The notes under the pieces were generated by a model. That model made no database searches. It was given only the letters and a program-made list of their open reading frames with translations, and was not told the DNA's origin. Positions 1 through 10,251 of a stretch of 64,000 bases of DNA are shown here, piece by piece. Origin of the DNA: Phylloscopus collybita (lineage: Eukaryota; Chordata; Aves; Passeriformes; Phylloscopidae); assembly GCA_027886175.1 (NCBI GenBank), contig JAJNNQ010000093.1:338443-402442 (forward strand), read 5' to 3'. Numbering within the stretch: position 1 is the first letter of the stretch; each line of letters starts with the position of its first letter. A program made the position numbers and the translations under genes.

Positions 1-3000
1 AAGGCCTCCTAAAAACTGACAGCAGGAAAGTGGGGTGAAGACTTTCTTTTCGCATTGAAATGGGCCATCGTTTGTGTCTAATCCTATGTGCCTGCCACTG
101 GGCTTCTTCCTACTAAAATTCCACTAATATTCCATGGAAATGAGGATATCTCCCAGGTGCAATCTACCACCAGATGGAAGTTTTTCTGCCCTTGTAGTTC
201 CAAACACCTCTTACAAACTGACATCAGGAACGTGGGGTGGAGACTTTGGTTTCCCATGGAAAAGGGCCACAGTTCGTGTCTAATGCTGTCTGCCTGCCCC
301 TGTTGTTACGCCTGCTGAAATTCCTCACAAATGAATATATCTCCCAGATGGAGTCTACCACCAGTTGGAAGTTTGTCTGCTCTTGTAGTGCAAAAGTCCT
401 CCTATAAACGGACATAAGGCACGTGGTGTGGAGACTTTGGTTTCCCATGGAAATGGGCCACCGTTGGTGTTTAATGCTGTCTACTTGCCACTGGGCTTCT
501 GCCTACTTTAATTCCACTAAAATTCCATACAAATGAGGATATCTCCAAGACGCAATATGCCACCAGTTGGAAGTTTGTCTGTTCTTGTAGTGCAAAAGGC
601 CTCCTAAAAACTGACATCAGGAAGCTGGCCTGGAGACTTTGTTTTCCCCTGGAAAACGGCCACTATTCATGTCTAATTCTGTGTGCCTGCAGCTGGGATT
701 CTGCGTACTAAAATTCCTCTAAAATTCTATACAAATGGGAATATTTAGCAGGTGCAATCCTCCCCCAGTTTGAAGTTTCTCTGCCCTTGTAGTGCAAAAG
801 GGCTCCTATAAACTGACATCTGAAACATAGGATGGATAATTTGGTTTCCCATGGAAAAAGGTCACTGTTCATGCCTAATGCTGTGTGCCTGCCACTGGGC
901 GTATGCCTGCAAAAACTCAATAGAAATGAGGATATCTCGCAGATGCAATTTACCACGAGGTGGAAGTTTGTCTGCCCTTGTAGTGGCAAAAGCCCCCTAA
1001 AAAACTGACATCAGGAACCAGGCGTGGAGACTTTGGTTTCCAATGGAAAAGGACCACTGTTCGTATCTAATGCTGTCTGCCTGGCACTGTGGTGATGACT
1101 GCTGAAGTTCCATACAAATGAGGATATCTCCCAGGTGCAATCTACCACCAGGTGGAAGTTTGTCTGCCCTTGTATTGCCAACGGCCTCCTAGAAACGGAC
1201 ATCAGGAACGTGGGGTGGAGACTTTGGTTTCCCATGGAAATGGGCCACCGTTCGTGTCTAATGCTGTCTGCCTGCCACTTGGTTTCTTCCTATTAATATT
1301 CCACTAAAATTCCATAGAAATAAGGATATATCCCAGGTGCAATCTACAACCAGATGGAAGATTCTCTGCCCTTGTTGTACCAAAGCCCTCCTAAAAAACT
1401 GACATCAGGAACCATGGGTGGAGACTTTGATTTCCCATGGAAAAGGACCAGCGTTCATGTCTAATGCTGTCTGCCTGCCAATGAGCTTCTGCCTGCTGAA
1501 ATTCCAAAAAAAATTTGGAAATCTCTCCGATGTAATCAACCACCTGACGGAAGTTTGTCTGCCCCTGTAGAGCCAAAGGCCTCCTACAAATTGACATGAG
1601 GCGCCTGGAGTGGAGACTTTGGTTTCCCATGGAAAAGGGCCAGCGTTCGTGTCTAATGCTGTCTGCCCGCCACTGGGTTGTGGCTACAGAAATTACATAC
1701 AAATGAGGATATCTCCCAGATTCAATATGCCACCAGTTGGAAGTTTGTCTGTTCTTGTAGTGCAAAAGGCCTCCTAAAAACAGACATCAGGAACCTGGCC
1801 TGGAGACTTTGGTTTCCCCTGGAAAAGGGCCACTATTCATGTCTAATTCTGTCTGCCTGCCACTGGGATTCTGCGTACTAAAATTCCTCTAAAATTCTAT
1901 ACAAATGAGAATATCTCGCAGGTGCAATCTACCCCCGGTTTGAAGTTTCTCTGCCCTTGTATTGCCAAAGGTCTCCTATAAAATGACATCTGAAAAGTAG
2001 GATGGATAATTTGGTTTCCCATGAAAAAGAGCCACTGTTCATGCCTAATGCTGTGTGCCTGCCACTGGGCGTATGCCTCCTAAAATTCCATACAAGTGAG
2101 GATATCTCCCAGATGCAATTTACCACCAGATGGAAGATTGTCTGCCCTTGTAGTGGCAAAGGCCTCCTAAAAAACTGACATCAGGAACCAGGGGTGGAGA
2201 CTTTGGTTTCCCATGGGAAAGGACCACCGTTTGTGTCTAATGCAATGTGCCTGCCACTGGGCTTATGCCTAGTGAAATTCCATACAAATGAGGATATCTC
2301 CCAGATGGAATCTACAACCAGTCGGAAATTAGTCTGCCCTTATAGTGCCAAATGCCTCCTACAAACTGACATCAGGAACGTGGGATGGAGACTTTGTTTC
2401 CAATGGAAAAGGGGTACCGTTCCTGTCTAATGCTGTCTGCCTGCCACTGGGTTACGCCTGCTGAAATTCCTCACAAATGAGGCTATCTCCCAGATGGAAT
2501 CTACAACCAGTTCGAAGTTTGTTTGCCCTTGTAGTGCCAAAGGCCTCCTAAAAACTGACATCAGGAACCTGGGGTGGAGACATCGGTTTCCCATGAAAAA
2601 GGTCCACCGTTCGTGTCCTATGCTGTCTGCCTGCCACTGATCTTCTGCCTGTTGAAATTCCATACAAATGAGGATATCTCCTCAATGCAATCAACCACCA
2701 GACGGAACTTTGTGTGCCCTTGTAGTGCCAGAGGCCTCCTACATACTGACATCAGGAACCTGGAGTGGAGACTTTGGTTTCCCAAGGAAATGCGACAGCG
2801 TTCATGTCTAATGATGTTTGCCTGCCACTAGGATTCTGCCTATTAAAATTACAATAAAATTCCATACCATTGAAGATGTCTCTCACGTGCAATCTAACAC
2901 CAAATGGAAGTTTGTCTCCCCCTGTAGAGCAAAAGGCTTCCTACAAAATGACATCAAGAAGCTGGGGCAGAGACTTTGGTTTCCCATGGCAAAGGGCCAC

Positions 3001-6000
3001 GGTTCCTGTCTAATGCTGTCTGCCTGCCACTGGGCTTATGGCTACTAAAATTACATACAAATGAGAATATCTCCCAGATGCAATATGCCACCAGTTGGAA
3101 GTTTGTCTCGTCTTGTAGTGCCAGAGGCCTCCTAGAAAATGACATCAGGAACCTGGGGTGGAGACTTTGGTTTCCCATGGAAATGGGCCACTATTCATGT
3201 CTAATTTTTTCTGCCTGCCGCTGGGATTCTGCCAACTAAAATTCCACTAAAATTCCATGCAAATGCGAATATCTCCCGGGTGCAATCAAACACCAGATGG
3301 AAGTTTCTCTGCCCTTGTATTGCCAAAGACCTCCTTCAAACTGACATCAGGAACATAGGATGGATAATTTGTCTTTCCATGGAAAAGGACCACCGTTCCT
3401 GTCTAATGCTGTCTGCCTGGCACTGTGGTTATGACTGCTGAAGTTCCATACAAATGAGGATATCTCCCAGATGCAATATGCCACCAGATGGAAGTTTGTC
3501 AGCTCTAGCAGTGCCAAAGGCCTCCTTCAAACTGACATTCGGAACCTGGCCTGGAGACATTGGTTTCCTACGGAAAAGGTCCACCGTTCATTTTTAATGC
3601 GGTCGGTCTGCAACTGGGATTCTGAGTACTATAATTCCACTAAAATTCTATACAAATGAGGATATCTCCCAGGTGCAATCTACCACCAGATGGAAGTTTG
3701 TCTGCTCTTGCAGTGCCAAAGGCCTCCTTTATACTGACATTCGGAACCTGGCGTGGAGACTTTGGTTTCCTATGGAAAAGGCCCACCGTTCGTGTTTAAT
3801 TCTCCCTGTCTGCAACTGGGCTTCTGAGTACTAAAATACCACTAAAATTCCATACAAATAAGGACATCTACGAGGTGCGATCCACCACGAGATGGAAGTT
3901 TGTCTGCCCTTGTAGTGCCAAAGGCCTCCTACAAACTGACATCAGGAGCCTGGGTTGGAGACTTTGTTTTCCCATGGAAAAGGGCCACCGTTCGTGTCTA
4001 ATGCTGTCTGCCTGCCACTGGGCTTCTATCTGCTGAAATTCCATACAAATGAGGATATCTTCCCGATGCAATCAACCACCAGACGGAAGTTTCTCTGCCC
4101 TTGTACTGTCAATGGCCTACTAAAACCTGACATCGGGAACGTGGTGTGGAGACTTTGGCTTCCCTAGGAAAAGGACCACCGTTCCTGTCTAATGCGGTCT
4201 GCCTGGCACTGTGGTTATGACTGCTGAAGGTCCATACAAATGAGGATATCTCCCAGGAGCAATCTACCACCAGGTGGAAGTTTGTCTGCCCTTGTGGTGC
4301 CAAAGGCCTCCTAGTAACGGACATCAGGAATGTGGGGTGGAGACTTTGGTTTCCCATAAAAATGGGCCACCGTTCGTGTCTAATGCTGTCTGCCTGCCAC
4401 TGGGGATCTTCGTAATAAAATTCCAATAAAATTCCATAGAAATGAGGATAACTCCCAGGTGCAATCTACCACCAGATGGAAGTTTTTCTGCCTGTATGTT
4501 GGAAAAGGCCTCCTACAAAGTGACATCAGCAATGAGCGCGGAGATTTGGGTTTCCCATGGAAATGGGCCACCTTTCGTGTCTAACGGTGTCTGCCTGCCA
4601 CTGGGATTATGCCTTGTAAAATCCCATACAAATGAGGATATCTTCCAGATAGAGTCTACCACCAGATGAAAGTTTGTCTGCCCTTGTAATGCCAATGGCC
4701 TCCTACACACTGACATCAGGATTCTGGAGAGGACGCTTTGGTTTCCCATGGAAAAGGGGCACCTTGGTGTTTAATGCTGTCTCCTTGCCACTGGGCTTAT
4801 GACTATTGAAATTACATACAAATGAGGATATCTCCCTAAACAAAATTTCCCACCAGATGGAAGTTTGTCTGCCCTTTTAATGCCAAAGGCCTACTAAAAA
4901 CTGACATCAGGAGCCTGGGTTGGAGACTTTGTTTTCCCATGGAAAAGGGCCACCGTTCCTCTCTAATGCTGTCTACCTGCCAATGGGCTTCTACCTGATG
5001 AAATTCCATAAAAATGAGGATATCTCAACGATGCAATGTGCCACCAGACGGAAGTTTGTCTGCCCTTGTAGTGACAATAGCCTCCTAGAAACTGACATCA
5101 GGAACGTGGGGTGGAGATTTTGGTTTCCCATCAAATGGGCCATTATTCGTGTCTAATGCTGTCTGCCTGCCACTGGGTTTCTTCCTACAAAAATTCCACT
5201 AAATCTCCTTAAAAATGAGGATATCTCCCTGGTGCAATCTACAACCAGATGGAAGTTTCTCTGCCCTTATATTGGAAAACGTCTCCTAAAAAGTGACATC
5301 AGCAACATGGGGTGGAGATTTGGTTTCCCATGGAAAAGGGCCACTGTTCGTGTCTAATGCTGTCTGCCTGTCACTGTGGCTATGACTGCTGCAGTTCCAT
5401 ACAAATGCTGATAAGTCCCAGGTGCAATCTACCACCAGGTGGAAGTTTGTCTGCCCTTGAAGTGCCAAAGGCCTCCTAAAAATTGACATCAGGAACGTGC
5501 GGTGGAGACTTTGTTTTCCCATGGAAATGGGCCACCCTTTTTGTCTAATGCTATGTGCCTGCCACTGGGCTTATGCTTAGTAAAATTCCATAAAAATGAG
5601 GATATCTCCCAGATGGAGTCTACCACCAGTTGAAAGTTTGTCTGCCCTTGTAATGCAACGGCCTCCTACAAACTGACATCAGGAATCTGGAGAGGACGCT
5701 TTGGTTTCCCATGGAAAAGGGCCACCCTTGGTGTTTAATGCTGTCTCCTTGCCACTGACTTATGACTACTTAAATTACATACAAATGAGGATATCTCCCA
5801 GACGCAATATGCCACCAGATGGAAATTTGTCTGCTCTTGCAGTGCCAAAGGCCTCCTTCAAACTGACATTCGGAACCTCGCCTGGAGACTTTGGTTTCCT
5901 ATAGAAAAGGCCCACCATTCATGTTTAATGCTGTCTGTCTGCCATTGGGCTTCTGAGTACTAAAATACCACTAAAATTCCATAAAAATGAGGATATCTCC

Positions 6001-7756
6001 CAGGTGCAATCTACCACCAGGTGGAAGTTTGTCAGCCCTTGCAGTGCCAAAAGCCTCCTAAAAACTGACATCAGGAACATAGGATGGATAATTTGTTTTT
6101 CCATGGAAAGGGGCCACTGTTCGTGTCTAATGCTGTCTGCCTGCCAGTGGGCAGAAGCCTACCAAAATTCCCTACAAATGAGGATATCTCCCAAATGCAA
6201 TTTCCCACCAGATGGAAGTTTGTCTGCCCTTTTTATGCCAAAGGCCTCCTACAAACTGACATCAGGAGCCTGGGTTGGAGACTTTGTTTTCCCATGGAAA
6301 AGGGCCACCATTCGTGTCTAATGCTGTCTGCCTGCCACTGGGCTTTTACCTGCTGAAATTCCATACAAATGAGGATATCTCCCCGATGCAATCAGCCACC
6401 AGACGGAAGTTTGTTTGCCCTTGTACTGCCAAAGGCCTCTTAAAACCTGACATCAGGAACGTGGCTTGGAGACTTTGGCAGCCCATGGGAAAAGGGCCAC
6501 CGTTCATGTCTAATGCTATCTGCCTGCCACTGGGCTTTTACCTGCTGAAATTCCATACAAATGAGGATATCTCCCCGATGCAATCAACCACCAGACGGAA
6601 GTTTGTCTACCTTTGTAGTGTCAAAGGCCTCCTAGAAACGGACATCAGGAACGTGGGGTGGAGACTTTGGTTTCCCATAGAAATGGGCCATTGTTCGTGT
6701 CTAATGCTGTCTGCCTGCCACTGTGCTTCTTCCTACTAAAATTCCACTAAAACTCCATAGAAATGAGGATATCTCCCAGGTGCAATCTACAACCAGATGG
6801 AAGTTTCTCTGCCCTTATATTGGAAAACGCCTCCTACAAAGTGACAGAAGCAACGTGGGGTGGAGATTTTGGTTTCCCATGGAAAAGGGCCACTGTTCGT
6901 TTCTAATCCTCTCTGCCTGCCACTGGGGTTATGCCTGCTGAAATTCCTCACAAATGAGGATATCTCCCAGATGGAATCCACCACCAGTTCGAAATTTGTT
7001 TACCCTTCTAGTGCCAAAGGCCTCCTAAAAACTGACATCAGGAACCTGGGGTGGAGACTTTGGTTTCTCATGGAAATGGGCCACCGTTCATGTCTAATAA
7101 TGTCTGTCGGCCATTGGGCTTCTACCTACGAAAATTCCACTGAAATTCCATACAAATGAAGACATCTCCCGGGTGCAGTCTATCACCAGATATAAGTTTT
7201 TCTGCCCTTGTATTTCCAAAGGCCTTCTATAAACTGACATGAGGAGCCTGGAGTGGAGATTTTGGTTTCCCATGGATATGGGCCAGCGTTCGTGTGTAAA
7301 GCAGTCTGCCTGCCGCTGGATTTCTGCCTACTTTAATACCACTAAAATTCCATAAAAATGAGGATATCTCCCAGGTGCAATCTACCACGAGATGGAAGTT
7401 TTTCTGCCCTTGTACTTCCAAACGCCTCTTACAAACTAACATCAGGAACGTGGGGTAGAGACTTCGGTTTCCCATGGAAAAGGGTCACCGTTTGTGTCTA
7501 ATGCAGTCTTCCTGCCACTGGGGTTATGCCTGCTGAAATTCCTCACAAATGAGGATATCTCCCACACGGAATCTACCACCAGTTGGAAGTTTGTCTGCCC
7601 TTGTAGTGCCAAAGGCCTCCTACAAACTGACATCAGGCACGTAAGAGGGAGACTTTGGTTTCCCAAGGAAATGGACCACCGTTCCTGCCTAATGCTGTCT
7701 GCCAGACACTGGGCTTATGCCTACTAAAATTCCACTAAAATTCTGTACAAATGAGG
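1..7756 (-). repeat. 191-bp satellite array, arm A of the large palindrome
   Basis: Tandem head-to-tail satellite, roughly 40 monomers. Each monomer carries a CCATGGGAAACC-type block, a GATATC block and the word GGCAGACAGCATTAGAC; here all read on the minus strand. Monomers come in two lengths, about 191 and about 202 bp. The longer class has the roughly 11-bp word GGAATTTTAGT twice in tandem. Monomers diverge from one another more than arm A diverges from its inverted mate at 35513-43756 (arm B). Mirror positions sum to 43757 for A positions 1 to about 4200, and to 43269 for positions from about 5400 to 7756. The array runs off the left edge, so the palindrome is longer than the window. Recurrent 60-150 codon open frames are satellite by-products. 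The 191-bp length matches Tgut191A of zebra finch; that identification is an inference from length only. Confidence 0.93.
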
Positions 7757-7768
7757 ACTCTCCCAGCA
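7748..7768. other. Left junction between 191-bp and 499-bp satellites
   Basis: The 191-bp satellite reads normally up to ATGAGGA (ending 7757) and would continue TATCTCCCAGG. Instead the sequence continues CTCTCCCAGCACAG, which is the 499-bp unit. Both satellites contain CTCCCAG at this point, so the join lies in about 7 bp of microhomology. The same junction, inverted, is at 35512. No target-site duplication can be recognised, because the two flanks are inverted copies of each other. Confidence 0.85.
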
Positions 7769-7915
7769 CAGTGCAGAGTCCCCGTGGCTAGTTCCTTGAA
7801 ATACCTTTCCTGGCAGCAGCCCAGAGCTGTACTGAGTGCAGCAGGTGTCAGGCAGTCTCCTCTCGCCGTGTAGGTGCTTCTGTTTTGTGTTTGCAGCGTG
7901 CAGAGAAGCCCGCGT

Positions 7916-7938
7916 GCTTGCTGCTGCTTCCAGCAAGC
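7916..7938. other. Hairpin 1 of the 499-bp unit (example in u1)
   Basis: GCTTGCTG, a 7-base loop (CTGCTTC), then CAGCAAGC: a perfect 8-bp inverted repeat present in most units. Type-A units lose the outermost pair (TCTTGCTG), and type-F units lose a pair inside the stem (CAGGAAGC). Confidence 0.75.
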
Positions 7939-8032
7939 CAAAACGCTTTTGCAGCCACTTTCCTGCCTTTTCCACAACAGGATCACTGTCTAGCTGATTT
8001 ACAGTTGCCTCTGCGTAGAGCAGCTAGAGGAG

Positions 8033-8073
8033 CAGCTCTGCCGGCTTTCCTGTGCTTCTGCATAGCAGAGCTG
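8033..8073. other. Hairpin 2 of the 499-bp unit (example in u1)
   Basis: CAGCTCTGC at 8033-8041 and its reverse complement GCAGAGCTG at 8065-8073 form a perfect 9-bp inverted repeat around a 23-base spacer. It is present in nearly every unit. The unit starting at 19230 changes the second arm to GCATGGCTG. A shorter perfect hairpin, GCTTC-GCG-GAAGC, follows at 8111-8123. Whether any of these dyads has a function cannot be judged from sequence. Confidence 0.7.
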
Positions 8074-10251
8074 TCAAGAACGAGAAGCTGCGTTTTGCCG
8101 AGAAAGCAGCGCTTCGCGGAAGCACAGCCAGCGGCGTCTTCGGTACAGCCGCAGCTTGTGCGGAGAAGCGAAAGAGAGCCGGGGAAGAACGTGGAAAGCC
8201 GAACTCGGTCGCTGCAAGCGGGTGCTGGCGAACAGCTTCTGGTCACCTTGTAGAAACTGTCCCAGCACAGTGCAGAGTCCCCGTGGCTAGTTCCTTGAAA
8301 TACCTTTCCTGGCAGCAGCCCAGAGCTGTACTGAGTGCAGCAGGTGTCAGGCCGTCTCCTCTCGCCGTGTAGGTGCTTCTGTTTTGTGTTTGGAGCGTGC
8401 AGAGAAGCCCGCGTGCTTGCTGCTGCTTCCAGCAAGCCAAAACGCTTTTGCAGCCACTTTCCTGCCTTTTCCACAACAGGGTCACTGTCTAGCTGATTTA
8501 CAGTTGCCTCTGCGTAGAGCAGCTAGAGGAGCAGCTCTGCCGGCTTTCCTGTGCTTCTGCATAGCAGAGCTGTCAAGAACGAGAAGCTGCGTTTTGCCGA
8601 GAAAGCAGCGCTTCGCGGAAGCACAGCCAGCGGCGTCTTCGGTACAGCCGCAGCTTGTGCGGAGAAGCGAAAGAGAGCCGGGGAAGAACGTGGAAAGCCG
8701 AACTCGGTCGCTGCAAACGGGTGCTGGCGAACAGCTTCTGGTCACCTTGTAGAAACTGTCCCAGCACAGTGCAGAGTCCCCGTGGCTAGTTCCTTGAAAT
8801 ACCTTTCCTGGCAGCAGCCCAGAGCTGTACTGAGTGCAGCAGGTGTCAGGCCGTCTCCTCTCGCCGTGTAGGTGCTTCTGTTTTGTGTTTGCAGCGTGCA
8901 GAGAAGCCCGCGTGCTTGCTGCTGCTTCCAGCAAGCCAAAACGCTTTGGCAGCCACTTTCCTGCCTTTTCCACAACAGGATCACTGTCTAGCTGATTTAC
9001 AGTTGCCTCTGCGTAGAGCAGCTAGAGGAGCAGCTCTGCCGGCTTTCCTGTGCTTCTGCATAGCAGAGCTGTCAAGAACGAGAAGCTGCGTTTTGCCGAG
9101 GAAGCAGCGCTTCGCGGAAGCACAGCCAGCGGCGTCTTCGGTACAGCCGCAGCTTGTGCGGAGAAGCGAAAGAGAGCCGGGGAAGAACGTGGAAAGCCGA
9201 ACTCGGTCGCTGCAAGGGGGTGCTGGCGAACAGCTTCTGGTCACCTTGTAGAAACTCTCCCAGCACAGTGCAGAGTCCCCGTGGCTAGTTCCTTGAAATA
9301 CCTTTCCTGGCAGCAGCCCAGAGCTGTACTGAGTGCAGCAGGTGTCAGGCAGTCTCCTCTCGCCGTGTAGATGCTTCTGTTTTGTGTTTGCAGCGTGCAG
9401 AGAAGCCCGCGTTCTTGCTGCTGCTTCCAGCAAGCCAAAACGCTTTTGCAGCCACTTTCCTGCCTTTTCCACAACAGGATCACTGTCTAGCTGATTTACA
9501 GTTGCCTCTGCGTAGAGCAGCTAGAGGAGCAGCTCTGCCGGCTTTCCTGTGCTTCTGCATAGCAGAGCTGTCAAGAACGAGAAACTGCGTTTTGCCGAGA
9601 AAGCAGCGCTTCGTGGAACCACAGCCAGCGGCGTCTTCGGTACAGCCGCAGCTTGTGCGGAGAAGCGAAAGAGAGCCGGGGAAGAACGTGGAAAGCCGAA
9701 CTCGGTCGCTGCAAGCGGGTGCTGGCGAACAGCTTCTGGTCACCTTGTAGAAACTGTCCCAGCACAGTGCAGAGTCCCCGTGGCTAGTTCCTTGAAATAC
9801 CTTTCCTGGCAGCAGCCCAGAGCTGTACTGAGTGCAGCAGGTGTCAGGCAGTCTCCTCTCGCCGTGTAGGTGCTTCTGTTTTGTGTTTGCAGCGTGCAGA
9901 GAAGCCCGCGTGCTTGCTGCTGCTTCCAGCAAGCCAAAACGCTTTTGCAGCCACTTTCCTGCCTTTTCCACAACAAGATCACTGTCTAGCTGATTTACAG
10001 TTGCCTCTGCGTAGAGCAGCTAGAGGAGCAGCTCTGCCGGCTTTCCTGTGCTTCTGCATAGCAGAGCTGTCAAGAACGAGAAGCTGCGTTTTGCCGAGAA
10101 AGCAGCGCTTCGCGGAAGCACAGCCAGCGGCGTCTTCGGTACAGCCGCAGCTTGTGCGGAGAAGCGAAAGAGAGACGGGGAAGAACGTGGAAAGCCGAAC
10201 TCGGTCGTTGCAAGGGGGTGCTGGCGAACAGCTTCTGGTCACCTTGTAGAA

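Larger units (their letters stand above)
7757..10251 (+). repeat. Outer edge of left 499-bp array, units u1-u5 (not ordered)
   Basis: Five units outside the higher-order pattern. u1 and u2 share the variant GTCAGGCCGTCTCC, with C where inner units have A. The same variant, inverted, occurs in units at the outer edge of the right array (33517-34015, 34515-35512), so the two outer edges are mates. u4 (9254) carries the type-B variants (AGAAACTGCG, CGTGGAACCAC). u5 (9753) carries the type-E variants (GAGAGACGGGG, CGTTGCAAGGG). They therefore look like possible founders of units later amplified in the ordered core. Confidence 0.8.

Noticed and set aside
6275..6739. 154-codon open frame in the 191-bp satellite (also 36530-36994 and 56774-57238)
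   Set aside because: It spans more than two monomers by chance absence of stops. The translated blocks are the same satellite motif repeated, and neighbouring monomers have different stops.
7857..7900. Intron-like GTAGGTGC ... TTTTGTGTTTGCAG in each 499-bp unit
   Set aside because: Far too short for an intron, and there are no exons around it. Type A units change the acceptor to CCAG.
8131..8147. CENP-B-box-like sequence CTTCGGTACAGCCGCAG in the 499-bp unit
   Set aside because: It matches seven of nine core positions but fails the essential CGGG end. Types C and F alter it further, and CENP-B boxes are a mammalian feature.
8482..8973. 163-codon open frame on the minus strand, repeated in most 499-bp units, with overlapping 122- and 106-codon frames on the plus strand
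   Set aside because: Several overlapping frames are open at once in a CpG-rich repeat. Variant clusters (type A) change amino acids freely in both strands' frames, one-base deletions in seven units break them, and 499 is not a multiple of three. No domain or signal was recognised, and there is no sign of selection for coding.
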